From an uncultured Gemmatimonadota bacterium (GTDB lineage Bacteria > Gemmatimonadota > Gemmatimonadetes > Gemmatimonadales > Gemmatimonadaceae): a stretch of DNA of 64,000 nucleotides. The notes below the pieces were generated by a model. The model saw only the letters and a program-made list of their open reading frames with translations, had not been told where the DNA came from and made no database searches. Shown here one piece after another: positions 7,899-15,935 of this stretch. How positions within the stretch are numbered: the first letter of the stretch is position 1; each line of letters starts with the position of its first letter. The translations under genes and the position numbers were made by a program. Where the stretch lies: the NCBI GenBank assembly GCA_946478895.1, contig CAMLDY010000001.1, forward strand, positions 62,001 to 126,000. The letters are read 5' to 3'.

Positions 7899-8992
7899 GA
7901 ACGCAATACACTCGAGCAGGCGGCAAGACAGCGACCGATCGTCTCCAGATTGTGATCGCCCATGTGCCCGATCCGGAATGTCGTGCTCTTCATTTTGCCG
8001 TAACCGCTGCCAACGATGATTCCCTTCTTCGCGACCGCGCCGGTAAAGCTTTCAGCGCTCACCTCCGCAGGGAGCCGGATCGTTGACACGGTTGGCGACT
8101 GCGAGCCAAGCGGTGCGATGTTGGCGAGCTTCTTCCCGGTCTCGTCGCTGATCTGAGCAATCCATTCCTGGGTGCGCGCCGCCATCGCTCTGTGCCGGGC
8201 CCAGCGTGCCTCCATGCCCTCGGCGAGAATCGACTTCAGCTGCGCTTCGAGAGCATAGAACAGAGTGAGCGCCGGTGTGCTCGGCGTCTGATTTCGTCGC
8301 GCATAAGCATCGAGCTCGACGATATCGAAATAGACGCCGCGATCGCGATTGTTGCTCGCCTGATCGACGAATGCCGCGGATGCCACGGCGAAGGACAGGC
8401 CGGGCGGGAGAGCAAGCGCTTTCTGCGAGCCCGTCAAAACGTAGTCGAGCTTCCAGTCATCGAATCGCAGTTCTGCTCCGCCCAGACCGCTGACACTATC
8501 GATCAGACACGCTGCCCCATGGCGATGCGCGCAATCAGAAATCGATCTGACGTCATTCAACGCGCCCGTAGATGTTTCCGAATGAACGACGGTAATCGCG
8601 CTGTATTTTCGCATCGACAGTCGTTCTTCAAGTTGCGGTATCGCGTGAATCTGACCCCACGCCACCTCGTAGCGATCTACGTCACGCGCACACATCGACG
8701 CGATGTGCGCAAATCGTTCGGAGAACGCACCGTTGACGAGGCAGAGAATGCGCCCGGGCGGCGCTGCACGAATTGCGGCTTCCATCATTCCGGTTGCGGA
8801 AGATGAGCTTACGTACACTGGTCGTTCGGTCAGGAACACGGGCTTGAGTCCCGTCTGAACACGCTCGAAGAGGGCTTCGAACTGTGGACCGCGGTGCGGG
8901 AGCATGGGCTGGATCATCGCCGCCATGATCTCATCGCGGACCTCCGTGGGCCCGGGCAGAAAAAAAGTGCCGAAAGGTTTCGCCGCAGTCAT
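7895..8992 (-). CDS. Class V aminotransferase, probable phosphoserine aminotransferase
   Basis: The 365-aa PLP fold-type I enzyme begins with FFLPGPTEVRDE, typical of the alanine-glyoxylate/phosphoserine branch. Asp165 in LIDSVSGLGG should contact the pyridine nitrogen, and Lys191 in TGSQKALALPPG should form the Schiff base. Taken alone the sequence could be a serine-glyoxylate or alanine-glyoxylate aminotransferase. Its position between serB and serA, with 4-nt ATGA and TTGA overlaps on either side, argues for the serC step (3-phosphohydroxypyruvate to phosphoserine). No conventional serC is in the window. Confidence 0.8.
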   Translation of the reverse strand: MTAAKPFGTFFLPGPTEVRDEIMAAMIQPMLPHRGPQFEALFERVQTGLKPVFLTERPVYVSSSSATGMMEAAIRAAPPGRILCLVNGAFSERFAHIASMCARDVDRYEVAWGQIHAIPQLEERLSMRKYSAITVVHSETSTGALNDVRSISDCAHRHGAACLIDSVSGLGGAELRFDDWKLDYVLTGSQKALALPPGLSFAVASAAFVDQASNNRDRGVYFDIVELDAYARRNQTPSTPALTLFYALEAQLKSILAEGMEARWARHRAMAARTQEWIAQISDETGKKLANIAPLGSQSPTVSTIRLPAEVSAESFTGAVAKKGIIVGSGYGKMKSTTFRIGHMGDHNLETIGRCLAACSSVLRS

Positions 8993-9633
8993 GTCAGTAT
9001 GAGCGCTCTTAGCTGGTCAAAATTCTCGATGACGAAATCGGCACGCTCGACCACCGGCGCCCGCTTCGTGAATCCGGTAAAGGCAGCGAAGGCATCGACC
9101 ACTGATCTCATCTCTGAATCGGTCATGCCATCGCCGACAGCGAGGACCGGAGCTTTCAGGCCCATCGCACCCACTACCAATCTCTTGCCATTCTGACGAG
9201 TCATCGGAGATGACTCCTCGAAGCCGCTATAGCATCCCTCGGCGTCAAAGTAGATCGAAACGGCATGAACGTGCCTCAGATCGACCCCGAGCTCTGCGGC
9301 GAGCGGAGCGATCGCTTCGCGCAGCCCTCCACTTACCAATACCGTTTCTACTTCCCGCTCGCGGAGCTCGGCAAACAGCTCTCTCGCACCGTCTACCATG
9401 CGATCAATGTAAATGCGCCCCAGCTCTTCGATCTCCGCCCGATCCGGGCTGACCGCGCGCATCCGTTCACCGTAGACCGCCTCGATCGGAATCTCGCCGT
9501 TCATCGCGCGCTCGGTCAGTGACGCGCTCCACGCCTGGACTTCCGCCCCGCGCTGCGATGCCAGCCAGTCTATGCCTTCGATCCCGCTCAGCGTCGAGTC
9601 GACGTCGAACACGACCGACCTGAATCGCGTCAC
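8989..9633 (-). CDS. serB: Phosphoserine phosphatase (HAD family)
   Basis: The 214-aa protein starts at GTG 9633, overlapping the previous stop as GTGA; the ORF extends to 9732, but that stretch is antisense-like low-complexity sequence. HAD motif I is FDVDSTLSG (Asp10 nucleophile, Asp12 acid/base), motif II VLVSGG (Ser), motif III around Lys in NGKRLVVG, and motif IV VGDGMTDSEM. The SerB-like cap follows motif I (GIDWLASQRG). It removes phosphate from phosphoserine, the last step of serine synthesis, and sits in the serA/aminotransferase operon. Confidence 0.9.
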   Translation of the reverse strand: MTRFRSVVFDVDSTLSGIEGIDWLASQRGAEVQAWSASLTERAMNGEIPIEAVYGERMRAVSPDRAEIEELGRIYIDRMVDGARELFAELREREVETVLVSGGLREAIAPLAAELGVDLRHVHAVSIYFDAEGCYSGFEESSPMTRQNGKRLVVGAMGLKAPVLAVGDGMTDSEMRSVVDAFAAFTGFTKRAPVVERADFVIENFDQLRALILT

Positions 9634-10997
9634 AGTATGTTGCCGGGGGCGAGAATGCCAAGCGGGTCGAGCTCCTTTTTCACCGCCGTCATCATTGCGA
9701 TCTGAAGCGGATTCATCTGCAGCGGCAGCCATTTCCGCTTGATCTTGCCGATGCCGTGCTCGGCGGCAACCGTGCCGCCAAGCCGGATCACTTCACGGAG
9801 GGTCTCCTCGACCACCGTTTCTATGGTAGCGAGCTCGGCGGAGTCCCGGGCAATGAAATTCTGATGCGGGTGACCATTTCCGGCGTGGCCGTAGATCACC
9901 GCCTGATCAATGCCGCTTTCGTCCGCCAGGAAGCGCGCCTTCCGGATCGCATCAGCAAGGCTCCGATACGGCACTGCCCAATCCGTCGACACCTTTCGTC
10001 CACCGTTGTCACGATACGCAGACCCGCGCTCGTTCATCGTAGATGGAATGCTGTGTCGCAGTCTTCGTGCATCCTTCAATCTTCCTTCCCCGTCAAATAC
10101 GATTGGCTCGAGATCGGTTCCAGCAGACTCGATCAGGTTCAGCCAGTTGCCAAGCATAGTATCCAGATCGCGATCGGTTTCCTCTTCGACGTAGACCATT
10201 GTCATTGCAGAACGCGGTAAAGACTCCGCCTGATCGCCGGCACGCGCAATCGACATCGCCTTGTCGTCGAAGTACTCGATGCAGCGCGGAGTCACGGACC
10301 GGGACTCGCGCGCATCAACGACGAACCTCAGTGCCTCCCCCTCGCTGCCGAAAAACACCGCGATCCCGGCGACCTCTTGCGGCAGTGGTAACAGTGTGAG
10401 CTCCGCTTCGACGATTACCCCGAGCGTCCCTTCGCTACCTATGAACCAATCGATCGGATCGTGGGCAAACGCATAACCAACCGTGTTTTTCTCCAGATTG
10501 GTGCGGTGCAGATCCACCACGTCGCCGTTTGCGAGAACGACCTTCAGACGTGCCACGTGTCTTCGAGTCGCGCCGTATTTGAAAGTCCGCGCGCCCGATG
10601 CGTTACAGGCTATGGCTCCGCCGATTGTCGACTCCTCTTCGCTGGTCGGGTCCGGTGCGAACAGCAGTCCGTGGGCCGCGGCGGCTCTCTTTATTTCTCC
10701 GACAAGCGCGCCCGGACCGACCGTCATGGTCCGGGTGTCCTCGTCGACCGGCGAGATCCGGTCGAGCGCGCGCAAAGACATCAGAATTCCCTTATCGCTG
10801 ATCGAGGCCGCTGTCGTGCTGGTTTGAGCACCGGCGCAGGTAACGGGTATCGTTTCCGTCGACGCCCGCTTCAACAGCTCTGCGACTTCCTCGATCGACT
10901 CGGGGCGGGCCACGAATTCAGGAACGAGCCGAATTCCGGAAGCGTCGGCCTCGTATGCTGCCCTGACGCCAAGCTCGTTGCTCAGGTTGATGGTCAC
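9630..10997 (-). CDS. FAD-linked 2-hydroxyacid dehydrogenase (GlcD/D2HGDH-like)
   Basis: The 455-aa VAO/PCMH-fold flavoenzyme has an N-terminal FAD domain with PDPTSEEESTIGGAIACN and GARTFKYGATR, and a C-terminal FAD-oxidase domain with the metal/substrate motifs YGHAGNGHPHQN and AAEHGIGKIKRKW. It belongs with glycolate oxidase subunit GlcD, D-lactate dehydrogenase and D-2-hydroxyglutarate dehydrogenase. It is coupled to serA and serB by GTGA overlaps. Bacterial SerA can reduce 2-oxoglutarate to D-2-hydroxyglutarate, and in Pseudomonas a D-2-hydroxyglutarate dehydrogenase recycles it, so this role is the favoured inference. The start is GTG 10997. Confidence 0.85.
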   Translation of the reverse strand: MTINLSNELGVRAAYEADASGIRLVPEFVARPESIEEVAELLKRASTETIPVTCAGAQTSTTAASISDKGILMSLRALDRISPVDEDTRTMTVGPGALVGEIKRAAAAHGLLFAPDPTSEEESTIGGAIACNASGARTFKYGATRRHVARLKVVLANGDVVDLHRTNLEKNTVGYAFAHDPIDWFIGSEGTLGVIVEAELTLLPLPQEVAGIAVFFGSEGEALRFVVDARESRSVTPRCIEYFDDKAMSIARAGDQAESLPRSAMTMVYVEEETDRDLDTMLGNWLNLIESAGTDLEPIVFDGEGRLKDARRLRHSIPSTMNERGSAYRDNGGRKVSTDWAVPYRSLADAIRKARFLADESGIDQAVIYGHAGNGHPHQNFIARDSAELATIETVVEETLREVIRLGGTVAAEHGIGKIKRKWLPLQMNPLQIAMMTAVKKELDPLGILAPGNIL

Positions 10998-12601
10998 CCG
11001 GGGTTGAAGCAGACAACCGAAGCTGACGATACGTCGGGAAGTCGCAGTAGCGACTCGCGGATGGTGTCGCTCACGTCGCCGTCCACGGACACTGCTGCCA
11101 GAGCCTGGCCACCCTGCGCCAGCCGCGCCTGATGGTACTCCGCGATGTTGACCCCCGCTTCGCCTAGCAGCGTCCCGACACGCCCGATCACACCCGGCAC
11201 ATCGTTGTTCGTCAGAATCAGAAGGGTGTCCCGTGGCTGGACGTCCACATGAAACGCACCGATGCGTGTGAGTCGGGGCGCCAGCCCAGGCTGGGCGTTT
11301 CCAGCGATCGCTATCTCCTGCATCCCGCCACTCAGTCTGATCTCAATGGCGTATTGACCGTGCTCGAGGGCTGTCTCCGTAGTCGACAGATTGATGCCGC
11401 GTGCCTCCGCAATCGCGCGCGCGTTGATGAGATTCAGGCGCTCCTGGTCAACGGTTCCTTCGAGCAGGCCACGCGCGGCGGATGCCAGCAGCGCGCTCCG
11501 CGCCGCGGCGAGCGACGGGCCCGACCGCACATCGATGCGCTGCACCGCGCGCATGCCTTGAGTCGCCAGGATGGCGCGCCCTACACCTGCAGCTTTCCGC
11601 GCCAGTGTCAGCGCGGGTTCGATCTCACTCCATTGCCCGCCGACATCGGCGACGTTGATCGATCGCGACAACTCTCCGCTGAGCAGCGCATCCCGGACAG
11701 CAACGCAGACATCCAGTGCGACATTCCGCTGCGCCTCCGTCGTCGAAGCACCGATGTGCGGCGTGAGCAGGATGTTGGGCATCGATCGCAGCGGATGATC
11801 CGCGGCCAGCGGCTCCTTTTCGTAGGCATCGATCACGGCTCCGAAGAGATGTCTGCTTCTCAGCGCGTCGATGAGGGATTTCTCGTCCACAATGCCGCCA
11901 CGCGCCATGTTGACGACGATTGCCTGCTGGGGCAATCGCGCGAGCTCGCGCTTGGCAATCATGCCTTTCGTTTCGTCGGTGAGTGGGGTGTGGACCGTTA
12001 GGATGTTCGCCTGCTCGAGAACGCTGTCGAGCGATGGCGCCTGTTGCACCCGCAGGGCTTCGAAGCGCGGCTGCGCAATATAGGGGTCGTAGGCAACGAC
12101 CTTCATCCCGAACGCCCGCGCGCGAGTGGCCACCTCCCCGCCGATCCGCCCCAGTCCGACGATGCCGAGGGTGCGGTCTTTGAGCTCGGAACCCAGTAGC
12201 GCCGATCGTTCCCAGCTACCGGCGTGCATCGTCGAGTCGGCGCGAGTAATGTGTCGCAGAAGCGAGATGACCGCGCCAAAAAAGAGCTCGGCTACAGCGA
12301 TGGTATTGCCCGCCGGCGCGTTGATTACGGCAATGCCGAGCGCGGTGGCCGTCTCGAGATCGACGTTGTCCACCCCAACGCCGGCGCGCCCGACGACGCG
12401 CAGCTTGCGTCCTTTGCGCAACAGGTCGGCGGAGATCCGCGTCGCGCTTCGCCCGACTATCGCGTCATAATCCGCGATTCGCGCGAGCAGCTCATCCTTG
12501 GGCAGAGTGGGGAATTCGTCGACGACGATTTCGGGTTCGGCGGCGAGTACCACTATGCCTTCGGCATCGATCTCATCGGTGACGAGAACGCGATAGGTCA
12601 C
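10994..12601 (-). CDS. serA: D-3-phosphoglycerate dehydrogenase
   Basis: The long-form PHGDH starts at GTG 12601 (about 535 aa) with YRVLVTDEID; the ORF opens at 12682 but the extra residues are unlike the family. An N-terminal substrate domain is followed by a Rossmann domain with GLGRIGGEVA, catalytic Arg in NMARGGIVDE, Glu in EKEPL and His in LLTPHIGAST. Then come an allosteric-type intervening domain and a C-terminal ACT domain (TLLILTNNDVPGVIG...), suggesting serine feedback. It oxidises 3-phosphoglycerate to 3-phosphohydroxypyruvate. It is the first gene of the five-gene operon; no clear Shine-Dalgarno precedes the GTG. Confidence 0.94.
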   Translation of the reverse strand: MTYRVLVTDEIDAEGIVVLAAEPEIVVDEFPTLPKDELLARIADYDAIVGRSATRISADLLRKGRKLRVVGRAGVGVDNVDLETATALGIAVINAPAGNTIAVAELFFGAVISLLRHITRADSTMHAGSWERSALLGSELKDRTLGIVGLGRIGGEVATRARAFGMKVVAYDPYIAQPRFEALRVQQAPSLDSVLEQANILTVHTPLTDETKGMIAKRELARLPQQAIVVNMARGGIVDEKSLIDALRSRHLFGAVIDAYEKEPLAADHPLRSMPNILLTPHIGASTTEAQRNVALDVCVAVRDALLSGELSRSINVADVGGQWSEIEPALTLARKAAGVGRAILATQGMRAVQRIDVRSGPSLAAARSALLASAARGLLEGTVDQERLNLINARAIAEARGINLSTTETALEHGQYAIEIRLSGGMQEIAIAGNAQPGLAPRLTRIGAFHVDVQPRDTLLILTNNDVPGVIGRVGTLLGEAGVNIAEYHQARLAQGGQALAAVSVDGDVSDTIRESLLRLPDVSSASVVCFNPG

Positions 12602-12695
12602 GGGCGTGGCGTGGGGGTGATCTGTTCGCTGAGGTGGGAGAGACGAAGCTGCAATATTGCCTGGGTTGACTTCGACCCACAAGCGACAGCGCGGC

Positions 12696-13043
12696 TCAAC
12701 GCCCTGTCCACTCCTTCCACGTTTTTTCTTCCGCCCCTACCGTGAGCTGGTTGGCATTACGGACGAGTGGAATCCGCAGCAACAGAGGCTCGTCGACCAG
12801 TTTCTCCAGCCACCGCTCGTCCGTAAGTTGCGCGTAGCGAAGTCCGAGCTCATCGAAGCGCCGTGAATTCCGGTCGACGAGCGCGGTCACGCCGAATTTC
12901 TGGGCAAACCTTCTCAGCTCACCAAGCGATGCCGGGCGTTCCATCAGATCCACGAAATGCGTCTTGATTCTTCGCTCGGAGAAAAACCGAAGAGCCTTGC
13001 GTGTATCGGCACTCTTTTTAACCCCGAAGATCTGAACTTCCAC
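12696..13043 (-). CDS. ArsC/Spx-like thioredoxin-fold protein lacking the catalytic cysteine
   Basis: A 115-aa protein starting at GTG 13043, 6 nt after a strong GGAGG, matches the usual ArsC/YffB length; the longer ORF to 13229 is discounted. It begins with VQIFGVKKSADTRKALRFF, which aligns with the YffB-type start where a Cys normally stands (KNCDT); here it is Ser. A downstream FGVTALVDRNSRRF resembles the family's second conserved segment. Without the Cys it is unlikely to be a normal arsenate or disulfide reductase. It lies upstream of serA on the same strand and divergent from a hydrolase; function unknown. Confidence 0.75.
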   Translation of the reverse strand: MEVQIFGVKKSADTRKALRFFSERRIKTHFVDLMERPASLGELRRFAQKFGVTALVDRNSRRFDELGLRYAQLTDERWLEKLVDEPLLLRIPLVRNANQLTVGAEEKTWKEWTGR

Positions 13044-13079
13044 CACCTCCCTCCATCCTGGTTGTCCTGATCCGTTCCC

Positions 13080-14105
13080 GTGCCGCGTGAAATAATCTAT
13101 TCGCCAGCCTGGTGGATACCGGCCGCACACCTCCAGACCCTCTGGGGCAAATTTTTCCGTCGACAGCATCCCGCGCCGACCGTAGTCGAGCGCTGGGATA
13201 CGCCGGACGGCGATTTCCTCGACATTCATCGCCTAACTGCTGCTCGCGGCTCGCCGCGTTTGCTTCTCCTGCACGGCCTCGAGGGCACAGTGCGGTCTCA
13301 CTACGCGCAGGGACTGCTCAACGAGGCTGCCCGGCGTGGGTGGGGCGCCGACCTGCTGATTTTCCGGTCCTGCGGATCCGAGCTGAATCGTACTCGTCGC
13401 TTCTACCACTCGGGTGAAACGTCTGACCTGGCTTTTGTGCTCGATCGGATCGTCACCGAAAATCCTGAGTCGAAGCTTGCACTCGCGGGCGTCTCCCTCG
13501 GCGGGAATGTACTGCTGCGCTTTCTTGGCGAGCGCGGTACAGACCTTCCTCGCCAGTTGATCTCGGCGGCGGCGATTTCGGTGCCGTTTGACCTCCAGCG
13601 ATCATCCCGACGCATCAATCGCGGATTCTCCCGGGTGTATCAACGATATTTTCTCGAGTCCCTGCGCAGGAAAGCGAGCGAGAAACAGCGCCGATTTCCC
13701 GATCTGGCACCACCTGACGCGATTGCGAGGCTCCGCACCCTGGAAGACTTCGACGACCTCATAACCGGGCCGCTCCATGGATACCGCGACGCGCAGGATT
13801 ATTATCGGCGAGCGAGTTCCCTGCCGGTACTCGACCGTATTAGACTCACTACGCTACTATTAAGCGCTGCCGACGATCCTATGCTTCCGCGCGAGGTCCT
13901 GGATGATGTTCGTGCGGTTGCGCGCCACAATCCGAACCTGCGGATCGAGTTCGTCGACCGCGGCGGTCACGCCGGCTTCATCGCTGGCTCTTCGCCGTGG
14001 CGGCCATTTTATTATGCGGAGTATCGCGTTGGTGAATTCTTCGCCGGGCAGTTTGAACGCACCGGCGTTCCGGAACCCCGTCCACGAGTGGAGCTCGTAA
14101 AATGA
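13080..14105 (+). CDS. YheT-family alpha/beta hydrolase
   Basis: A 341-aa protein from GTG 13080 with the YheT/ABHD layout: WWIPAAHLQTLWGKFFRR near the N-terminus, LLLHGLEGTVRSHY forming the oxyanion loop, FRSCGSELN, nucleophile Ser in LAGVSLGGNV, Asp in SAADDPMLP and His in DRGGHAGFI. Family members are esterases or lipases of uncertain substrate. It is divergent from the ArsC-like gene and translationally coupled to the next gene by an ATGA overlap, suggesting a two-gene hydrolase unit. Confidence 0.88.
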   Translation: MPREIIYSPAWWIPAAHLQTLWGKFFRRQHPAPTVVERWDTPDGDFLDIHRLTAARGSPRLLLLHGLEGTVRSHYAQGLLNEAARRGWGADLLIFRSCGSELNRTRRFYHSGETSDLAFVLDRIVTENPESKLALAGVSLGGNVLLRFLGERGTDLPRQLISAAAISVPFDLQRSSRRINRGFSRVYQRYFLESLRRKASEKQRRFPDLAPPDAIARLRTLEDFDDLITGPLHGYRDAQDYYRRASSLPVLDRIRLTTLLLSAADDPMLPREVLDDVRAVARHNPNLRIEFVDRGGHAGFIAGSSPWRPFYYAEYRVGEFFAGQFERTGVPEPRPRVELVK

Positions 14106-14995
14106 AATCTCACACGGCCGTAATCCGTTCTGCGTCGGTCATCTCGTTGGTCGCCGCTGCGTGCACGACAAGTCAGGTTCCGGTCGCCGATACCCATGAT
14201 CACGGCGCGTCATCCTCAACTGGAGTAGCGGCTCCTGCGAGGAATCTCCCTCCTGACGCAGCCGGCGCTCCTTCGCGGCTCAATGCCTCGTCGCGACACG
14301 GCGAGTGGGCGATGATCCGCACAGGCGACGGCGACAGCGTGCGGGCATGGGTGGTCTATCCCGAACGAAGCACCAAGGCACCGGTAGTACTTGTGGTTCA
14401 CGAGATCTTCGGGCTCTCGTCGTGGGTGCGCAGCGTCGCCGACCAGCTGGCTGCCGATGGTTTCATCGCGATTGCACCGGACCTTCTGACCATGAAGAAC
14501 CTGCCCGATGGACCCGATAGTGTACTGGCGCCGCTCGCCACTGCCGCGATCCGCACCCTCGACCCCGTCTGGGTCCAGAAGCAGCTCGATGCCGTCGCGC
14601 AGTACGGCATGTCGCTCCCAGCGGCGCAGAAGCGATACGGAATCGTCGGATTCTGCTGGGGTGGCGGTGTTTCCTTCGCGCACGCCGTCCATTCGCCGAC
14701 ACTTGGAGCGTCCGTGGTTTATTACGGCGTCTCGCCGAAAACGAGCGACCTGAGCTCCGTCCGCGCCCCGGTCCTCGGTTTGTACGGAGGAAACGATGCC
14801 CGGGTCGATGCAACCATTCCCGCCGCCGATTCGGCGCTTCGTTCTCTCGGCCGTACCTACTCCTATACGATCTTTCCGGGCGCCGGGCATGGGTTTTTGC
14901 GCCAGCAGACGGGCATGAATGGAGCAAACATGGCTGCGGCCACCGCCGCCTGGCCGGCTACGATTGCATGGTTCCGAAAGTATCTCGACTCCTGA
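14102..14995 (+). CDS. Dienelactone hydrolase-family lipoprotein
   Basis: The 297-aa product opens with a signal sequence ending in VAAACTTS, so the Cys is probably lipidated. The alpha/beta-hydrolase domain has the DLH signatures VVLVVHEIFGLSSW and GFCWGGG, with Cys as nucleophile, Asp in YGGNDARVD and His in GAGHGFLR. DLH enzymes open lactones or act as broad carboxyl-ester hydrolases; a periplasmic lipoprotein form implies an imported substrate. It overlaps the preceding hydrolase gene by 4 nt. Confidence 0.85.
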   Translation: MKSHTAVIRSASVISLVAAACTTSQVPVADTHDHGASSSTGVAAPARNLPPDAAGAPSRLNASSRHGEWAMIRTGDGDSVRAWVVYPERSTKAPVVLVVHEIFGLSSWVRSVADQLAADGFIAIAPDLLTMKNLPDGPDSVLAPLATAAIRTLDPVWVQKQLDAVAQYGMSLPAAQKRYGIVGFCWGGGVSFAHAVHSPTLGASVVYYGVSPKTSDLSSVRAPVLGLYGGNDARVDATIPAADSALRSLGRTYSYTIFPGAGHGFLRQQTGMNGANMAAATAAWPATIAWFRKYLDS

Positions 14996-15021
14996 CACTG
15001 TAATCCGCTCGGCAATCTGAG

Positions 15022-15555
15022 ATGAGCGCTCTCGCAATTCTGTTCGTCGCCGCCTTCATTGCCGGCCTGCTTCTCGCCGTTTTCGCCATGCTGCACGGCG
15101 TCGAGCATCTGCGCCGCAACCGCGCGCGCGCGCCATCACCGTTCTTCAACTTCCCGGCGATTGCTGCGTTCGCGATCGGGTTTGGCGCTGTCGGGTATCC
15201 GCTCGCATCACGCACACGCCTGCCGGCCTGGGGCATTCTCGCGATCGCAATCGCTTCCGGCGCGCTGGCAACCAGCGCGATGATCATCCTGCTTGCCACG
15301 TGGGCGCTCGCTGGGTCTTCGACTTCGGTGAACGAAGCAGAAAGCATCCAGGGACAGTTTGCCACGGTTACCCGGGAGATTACGCCATCGAGCCCGGGTG
15401 AGATATCCTATGAGTATTCCGGGAATATCGTGCGCGTTCCGGCGCGTATTCTCGGAGGCTCTTCCGTCGCGATTGGAAGCGATGTCGTCATTGACCGCAT
15501 CCAGGACGGAGTAGCTTTGGTCGAGGAATGGGCGACGGTGGAGCAGCGCCTTTAA
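15022..15555 (+). CDS. NfeD-like membrane protein with C-terminal OB-type domain
   Basis: The 177-aa protein has three hydrophobic segments (about residues 4-25, 43-60 and 70-93) and a soluble C-terminal domain (about 105-177) rich in beta strands. Its pattern (GQFATVTREITPSSPGEISYE...VPARI...SDVVIDRIQDGVALVEEW) resembles the NfeD/YqiJ OB-fold. NfeD proteins usually work beside flotillin-type SPFH proteins at the membrane, but no SPFH gene is adjacent. Function is uncertain. It is followed within 20 nt by a convergent small gene. Confidence 0.7.
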   Translation: MSALAILFVAAFIAGLLLAVFAMLHGVEHLRRNRARAPSPFFNFPAIAAFAIGFGAVGYPLASRTRLPAWGILAIAIASGALATSAMIILLATWALAGSSTSVNEAESIQGQFATVTREITPSSPGEISYEYSGNIVRVPARILGGSSVAIGSDVVIDRIQDGVALVEEWATVEQRL

Positions 15556-15573
15556 CGCCGGAAAGCGCTGATT

Positions 15574-15873
15574 CTAGTTTTGGCGACGCCTGGCGCTGCG
15601 GCCGTAGAGGACCAGCCACTGTGGCCAGTTGCCACTCAGCTCGAAAAAATCTTCGAAGTAAACCAGACCGTTTGCCTCGAATTCTTCAACCATCTGCGAC
15701 AGCATTTCGTCGTTGGGGAGCGGTCCGAGCGCAACCAGTCCCTCCTCAACGCGGAACTCTTCATCGGTAAGGTTGTATCGCTCGTCGATCGCTTGTCGCG
15801 TCAACGCGCTACGTTCGAAGGCGTCCTGGCGGATGAGGATTACAGCCCGATCCCGGGGTAGCTCGAGCGGCAT
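15574..15873 (-). CDS. Small hypothetical protein
   Basis: A 99-aa acidic, soluble ORF starting at ATG 15873. It contains AIDERYNLTDEEFRVEEGLVALG and a conserved-looking VEEFEANGLVYFEDFFEL stretch, and ends in a basic RSARRRQN tail. No signal peptide, membrane segment or known motif is visible. It fills the gap between a convergent NfeD-like gene and divergent mnmG, with no competing frame of better quality, which supports it being real. Function unknown. Confidence 0.55.
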   Translation of the reverse strand: MPLELPRDRAVILIRQDAFERSALTRQAIDERYNLTDEEFRVEEGLVALGPLPNDEMLSQMVEEFEANGLVYFEDFFELSGNWPQWLVLYGRSARRRQN

Positions 15874-15935
15874 GAATTAGATTCGATAAGGAACTAACTC
15901 GCGGTACGGTCGTCCTGACCTTCTATCTTTAATGT

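Noticed and set aside
6903..7955. Plus-strand ORF of 350 codons opposite the ABC-F gene
   Set aside because: Antisense to clear Walker motifs; no independent homology or start signals.
10553..10560. Isolated CACGTG-containing sequence as another parS
   Set aside because: Only the central hexamer matches; the flanking arms of the parS-like core are missing, as they are at the other single CACGTG occurrences I noticed (about 34812 and 41914).
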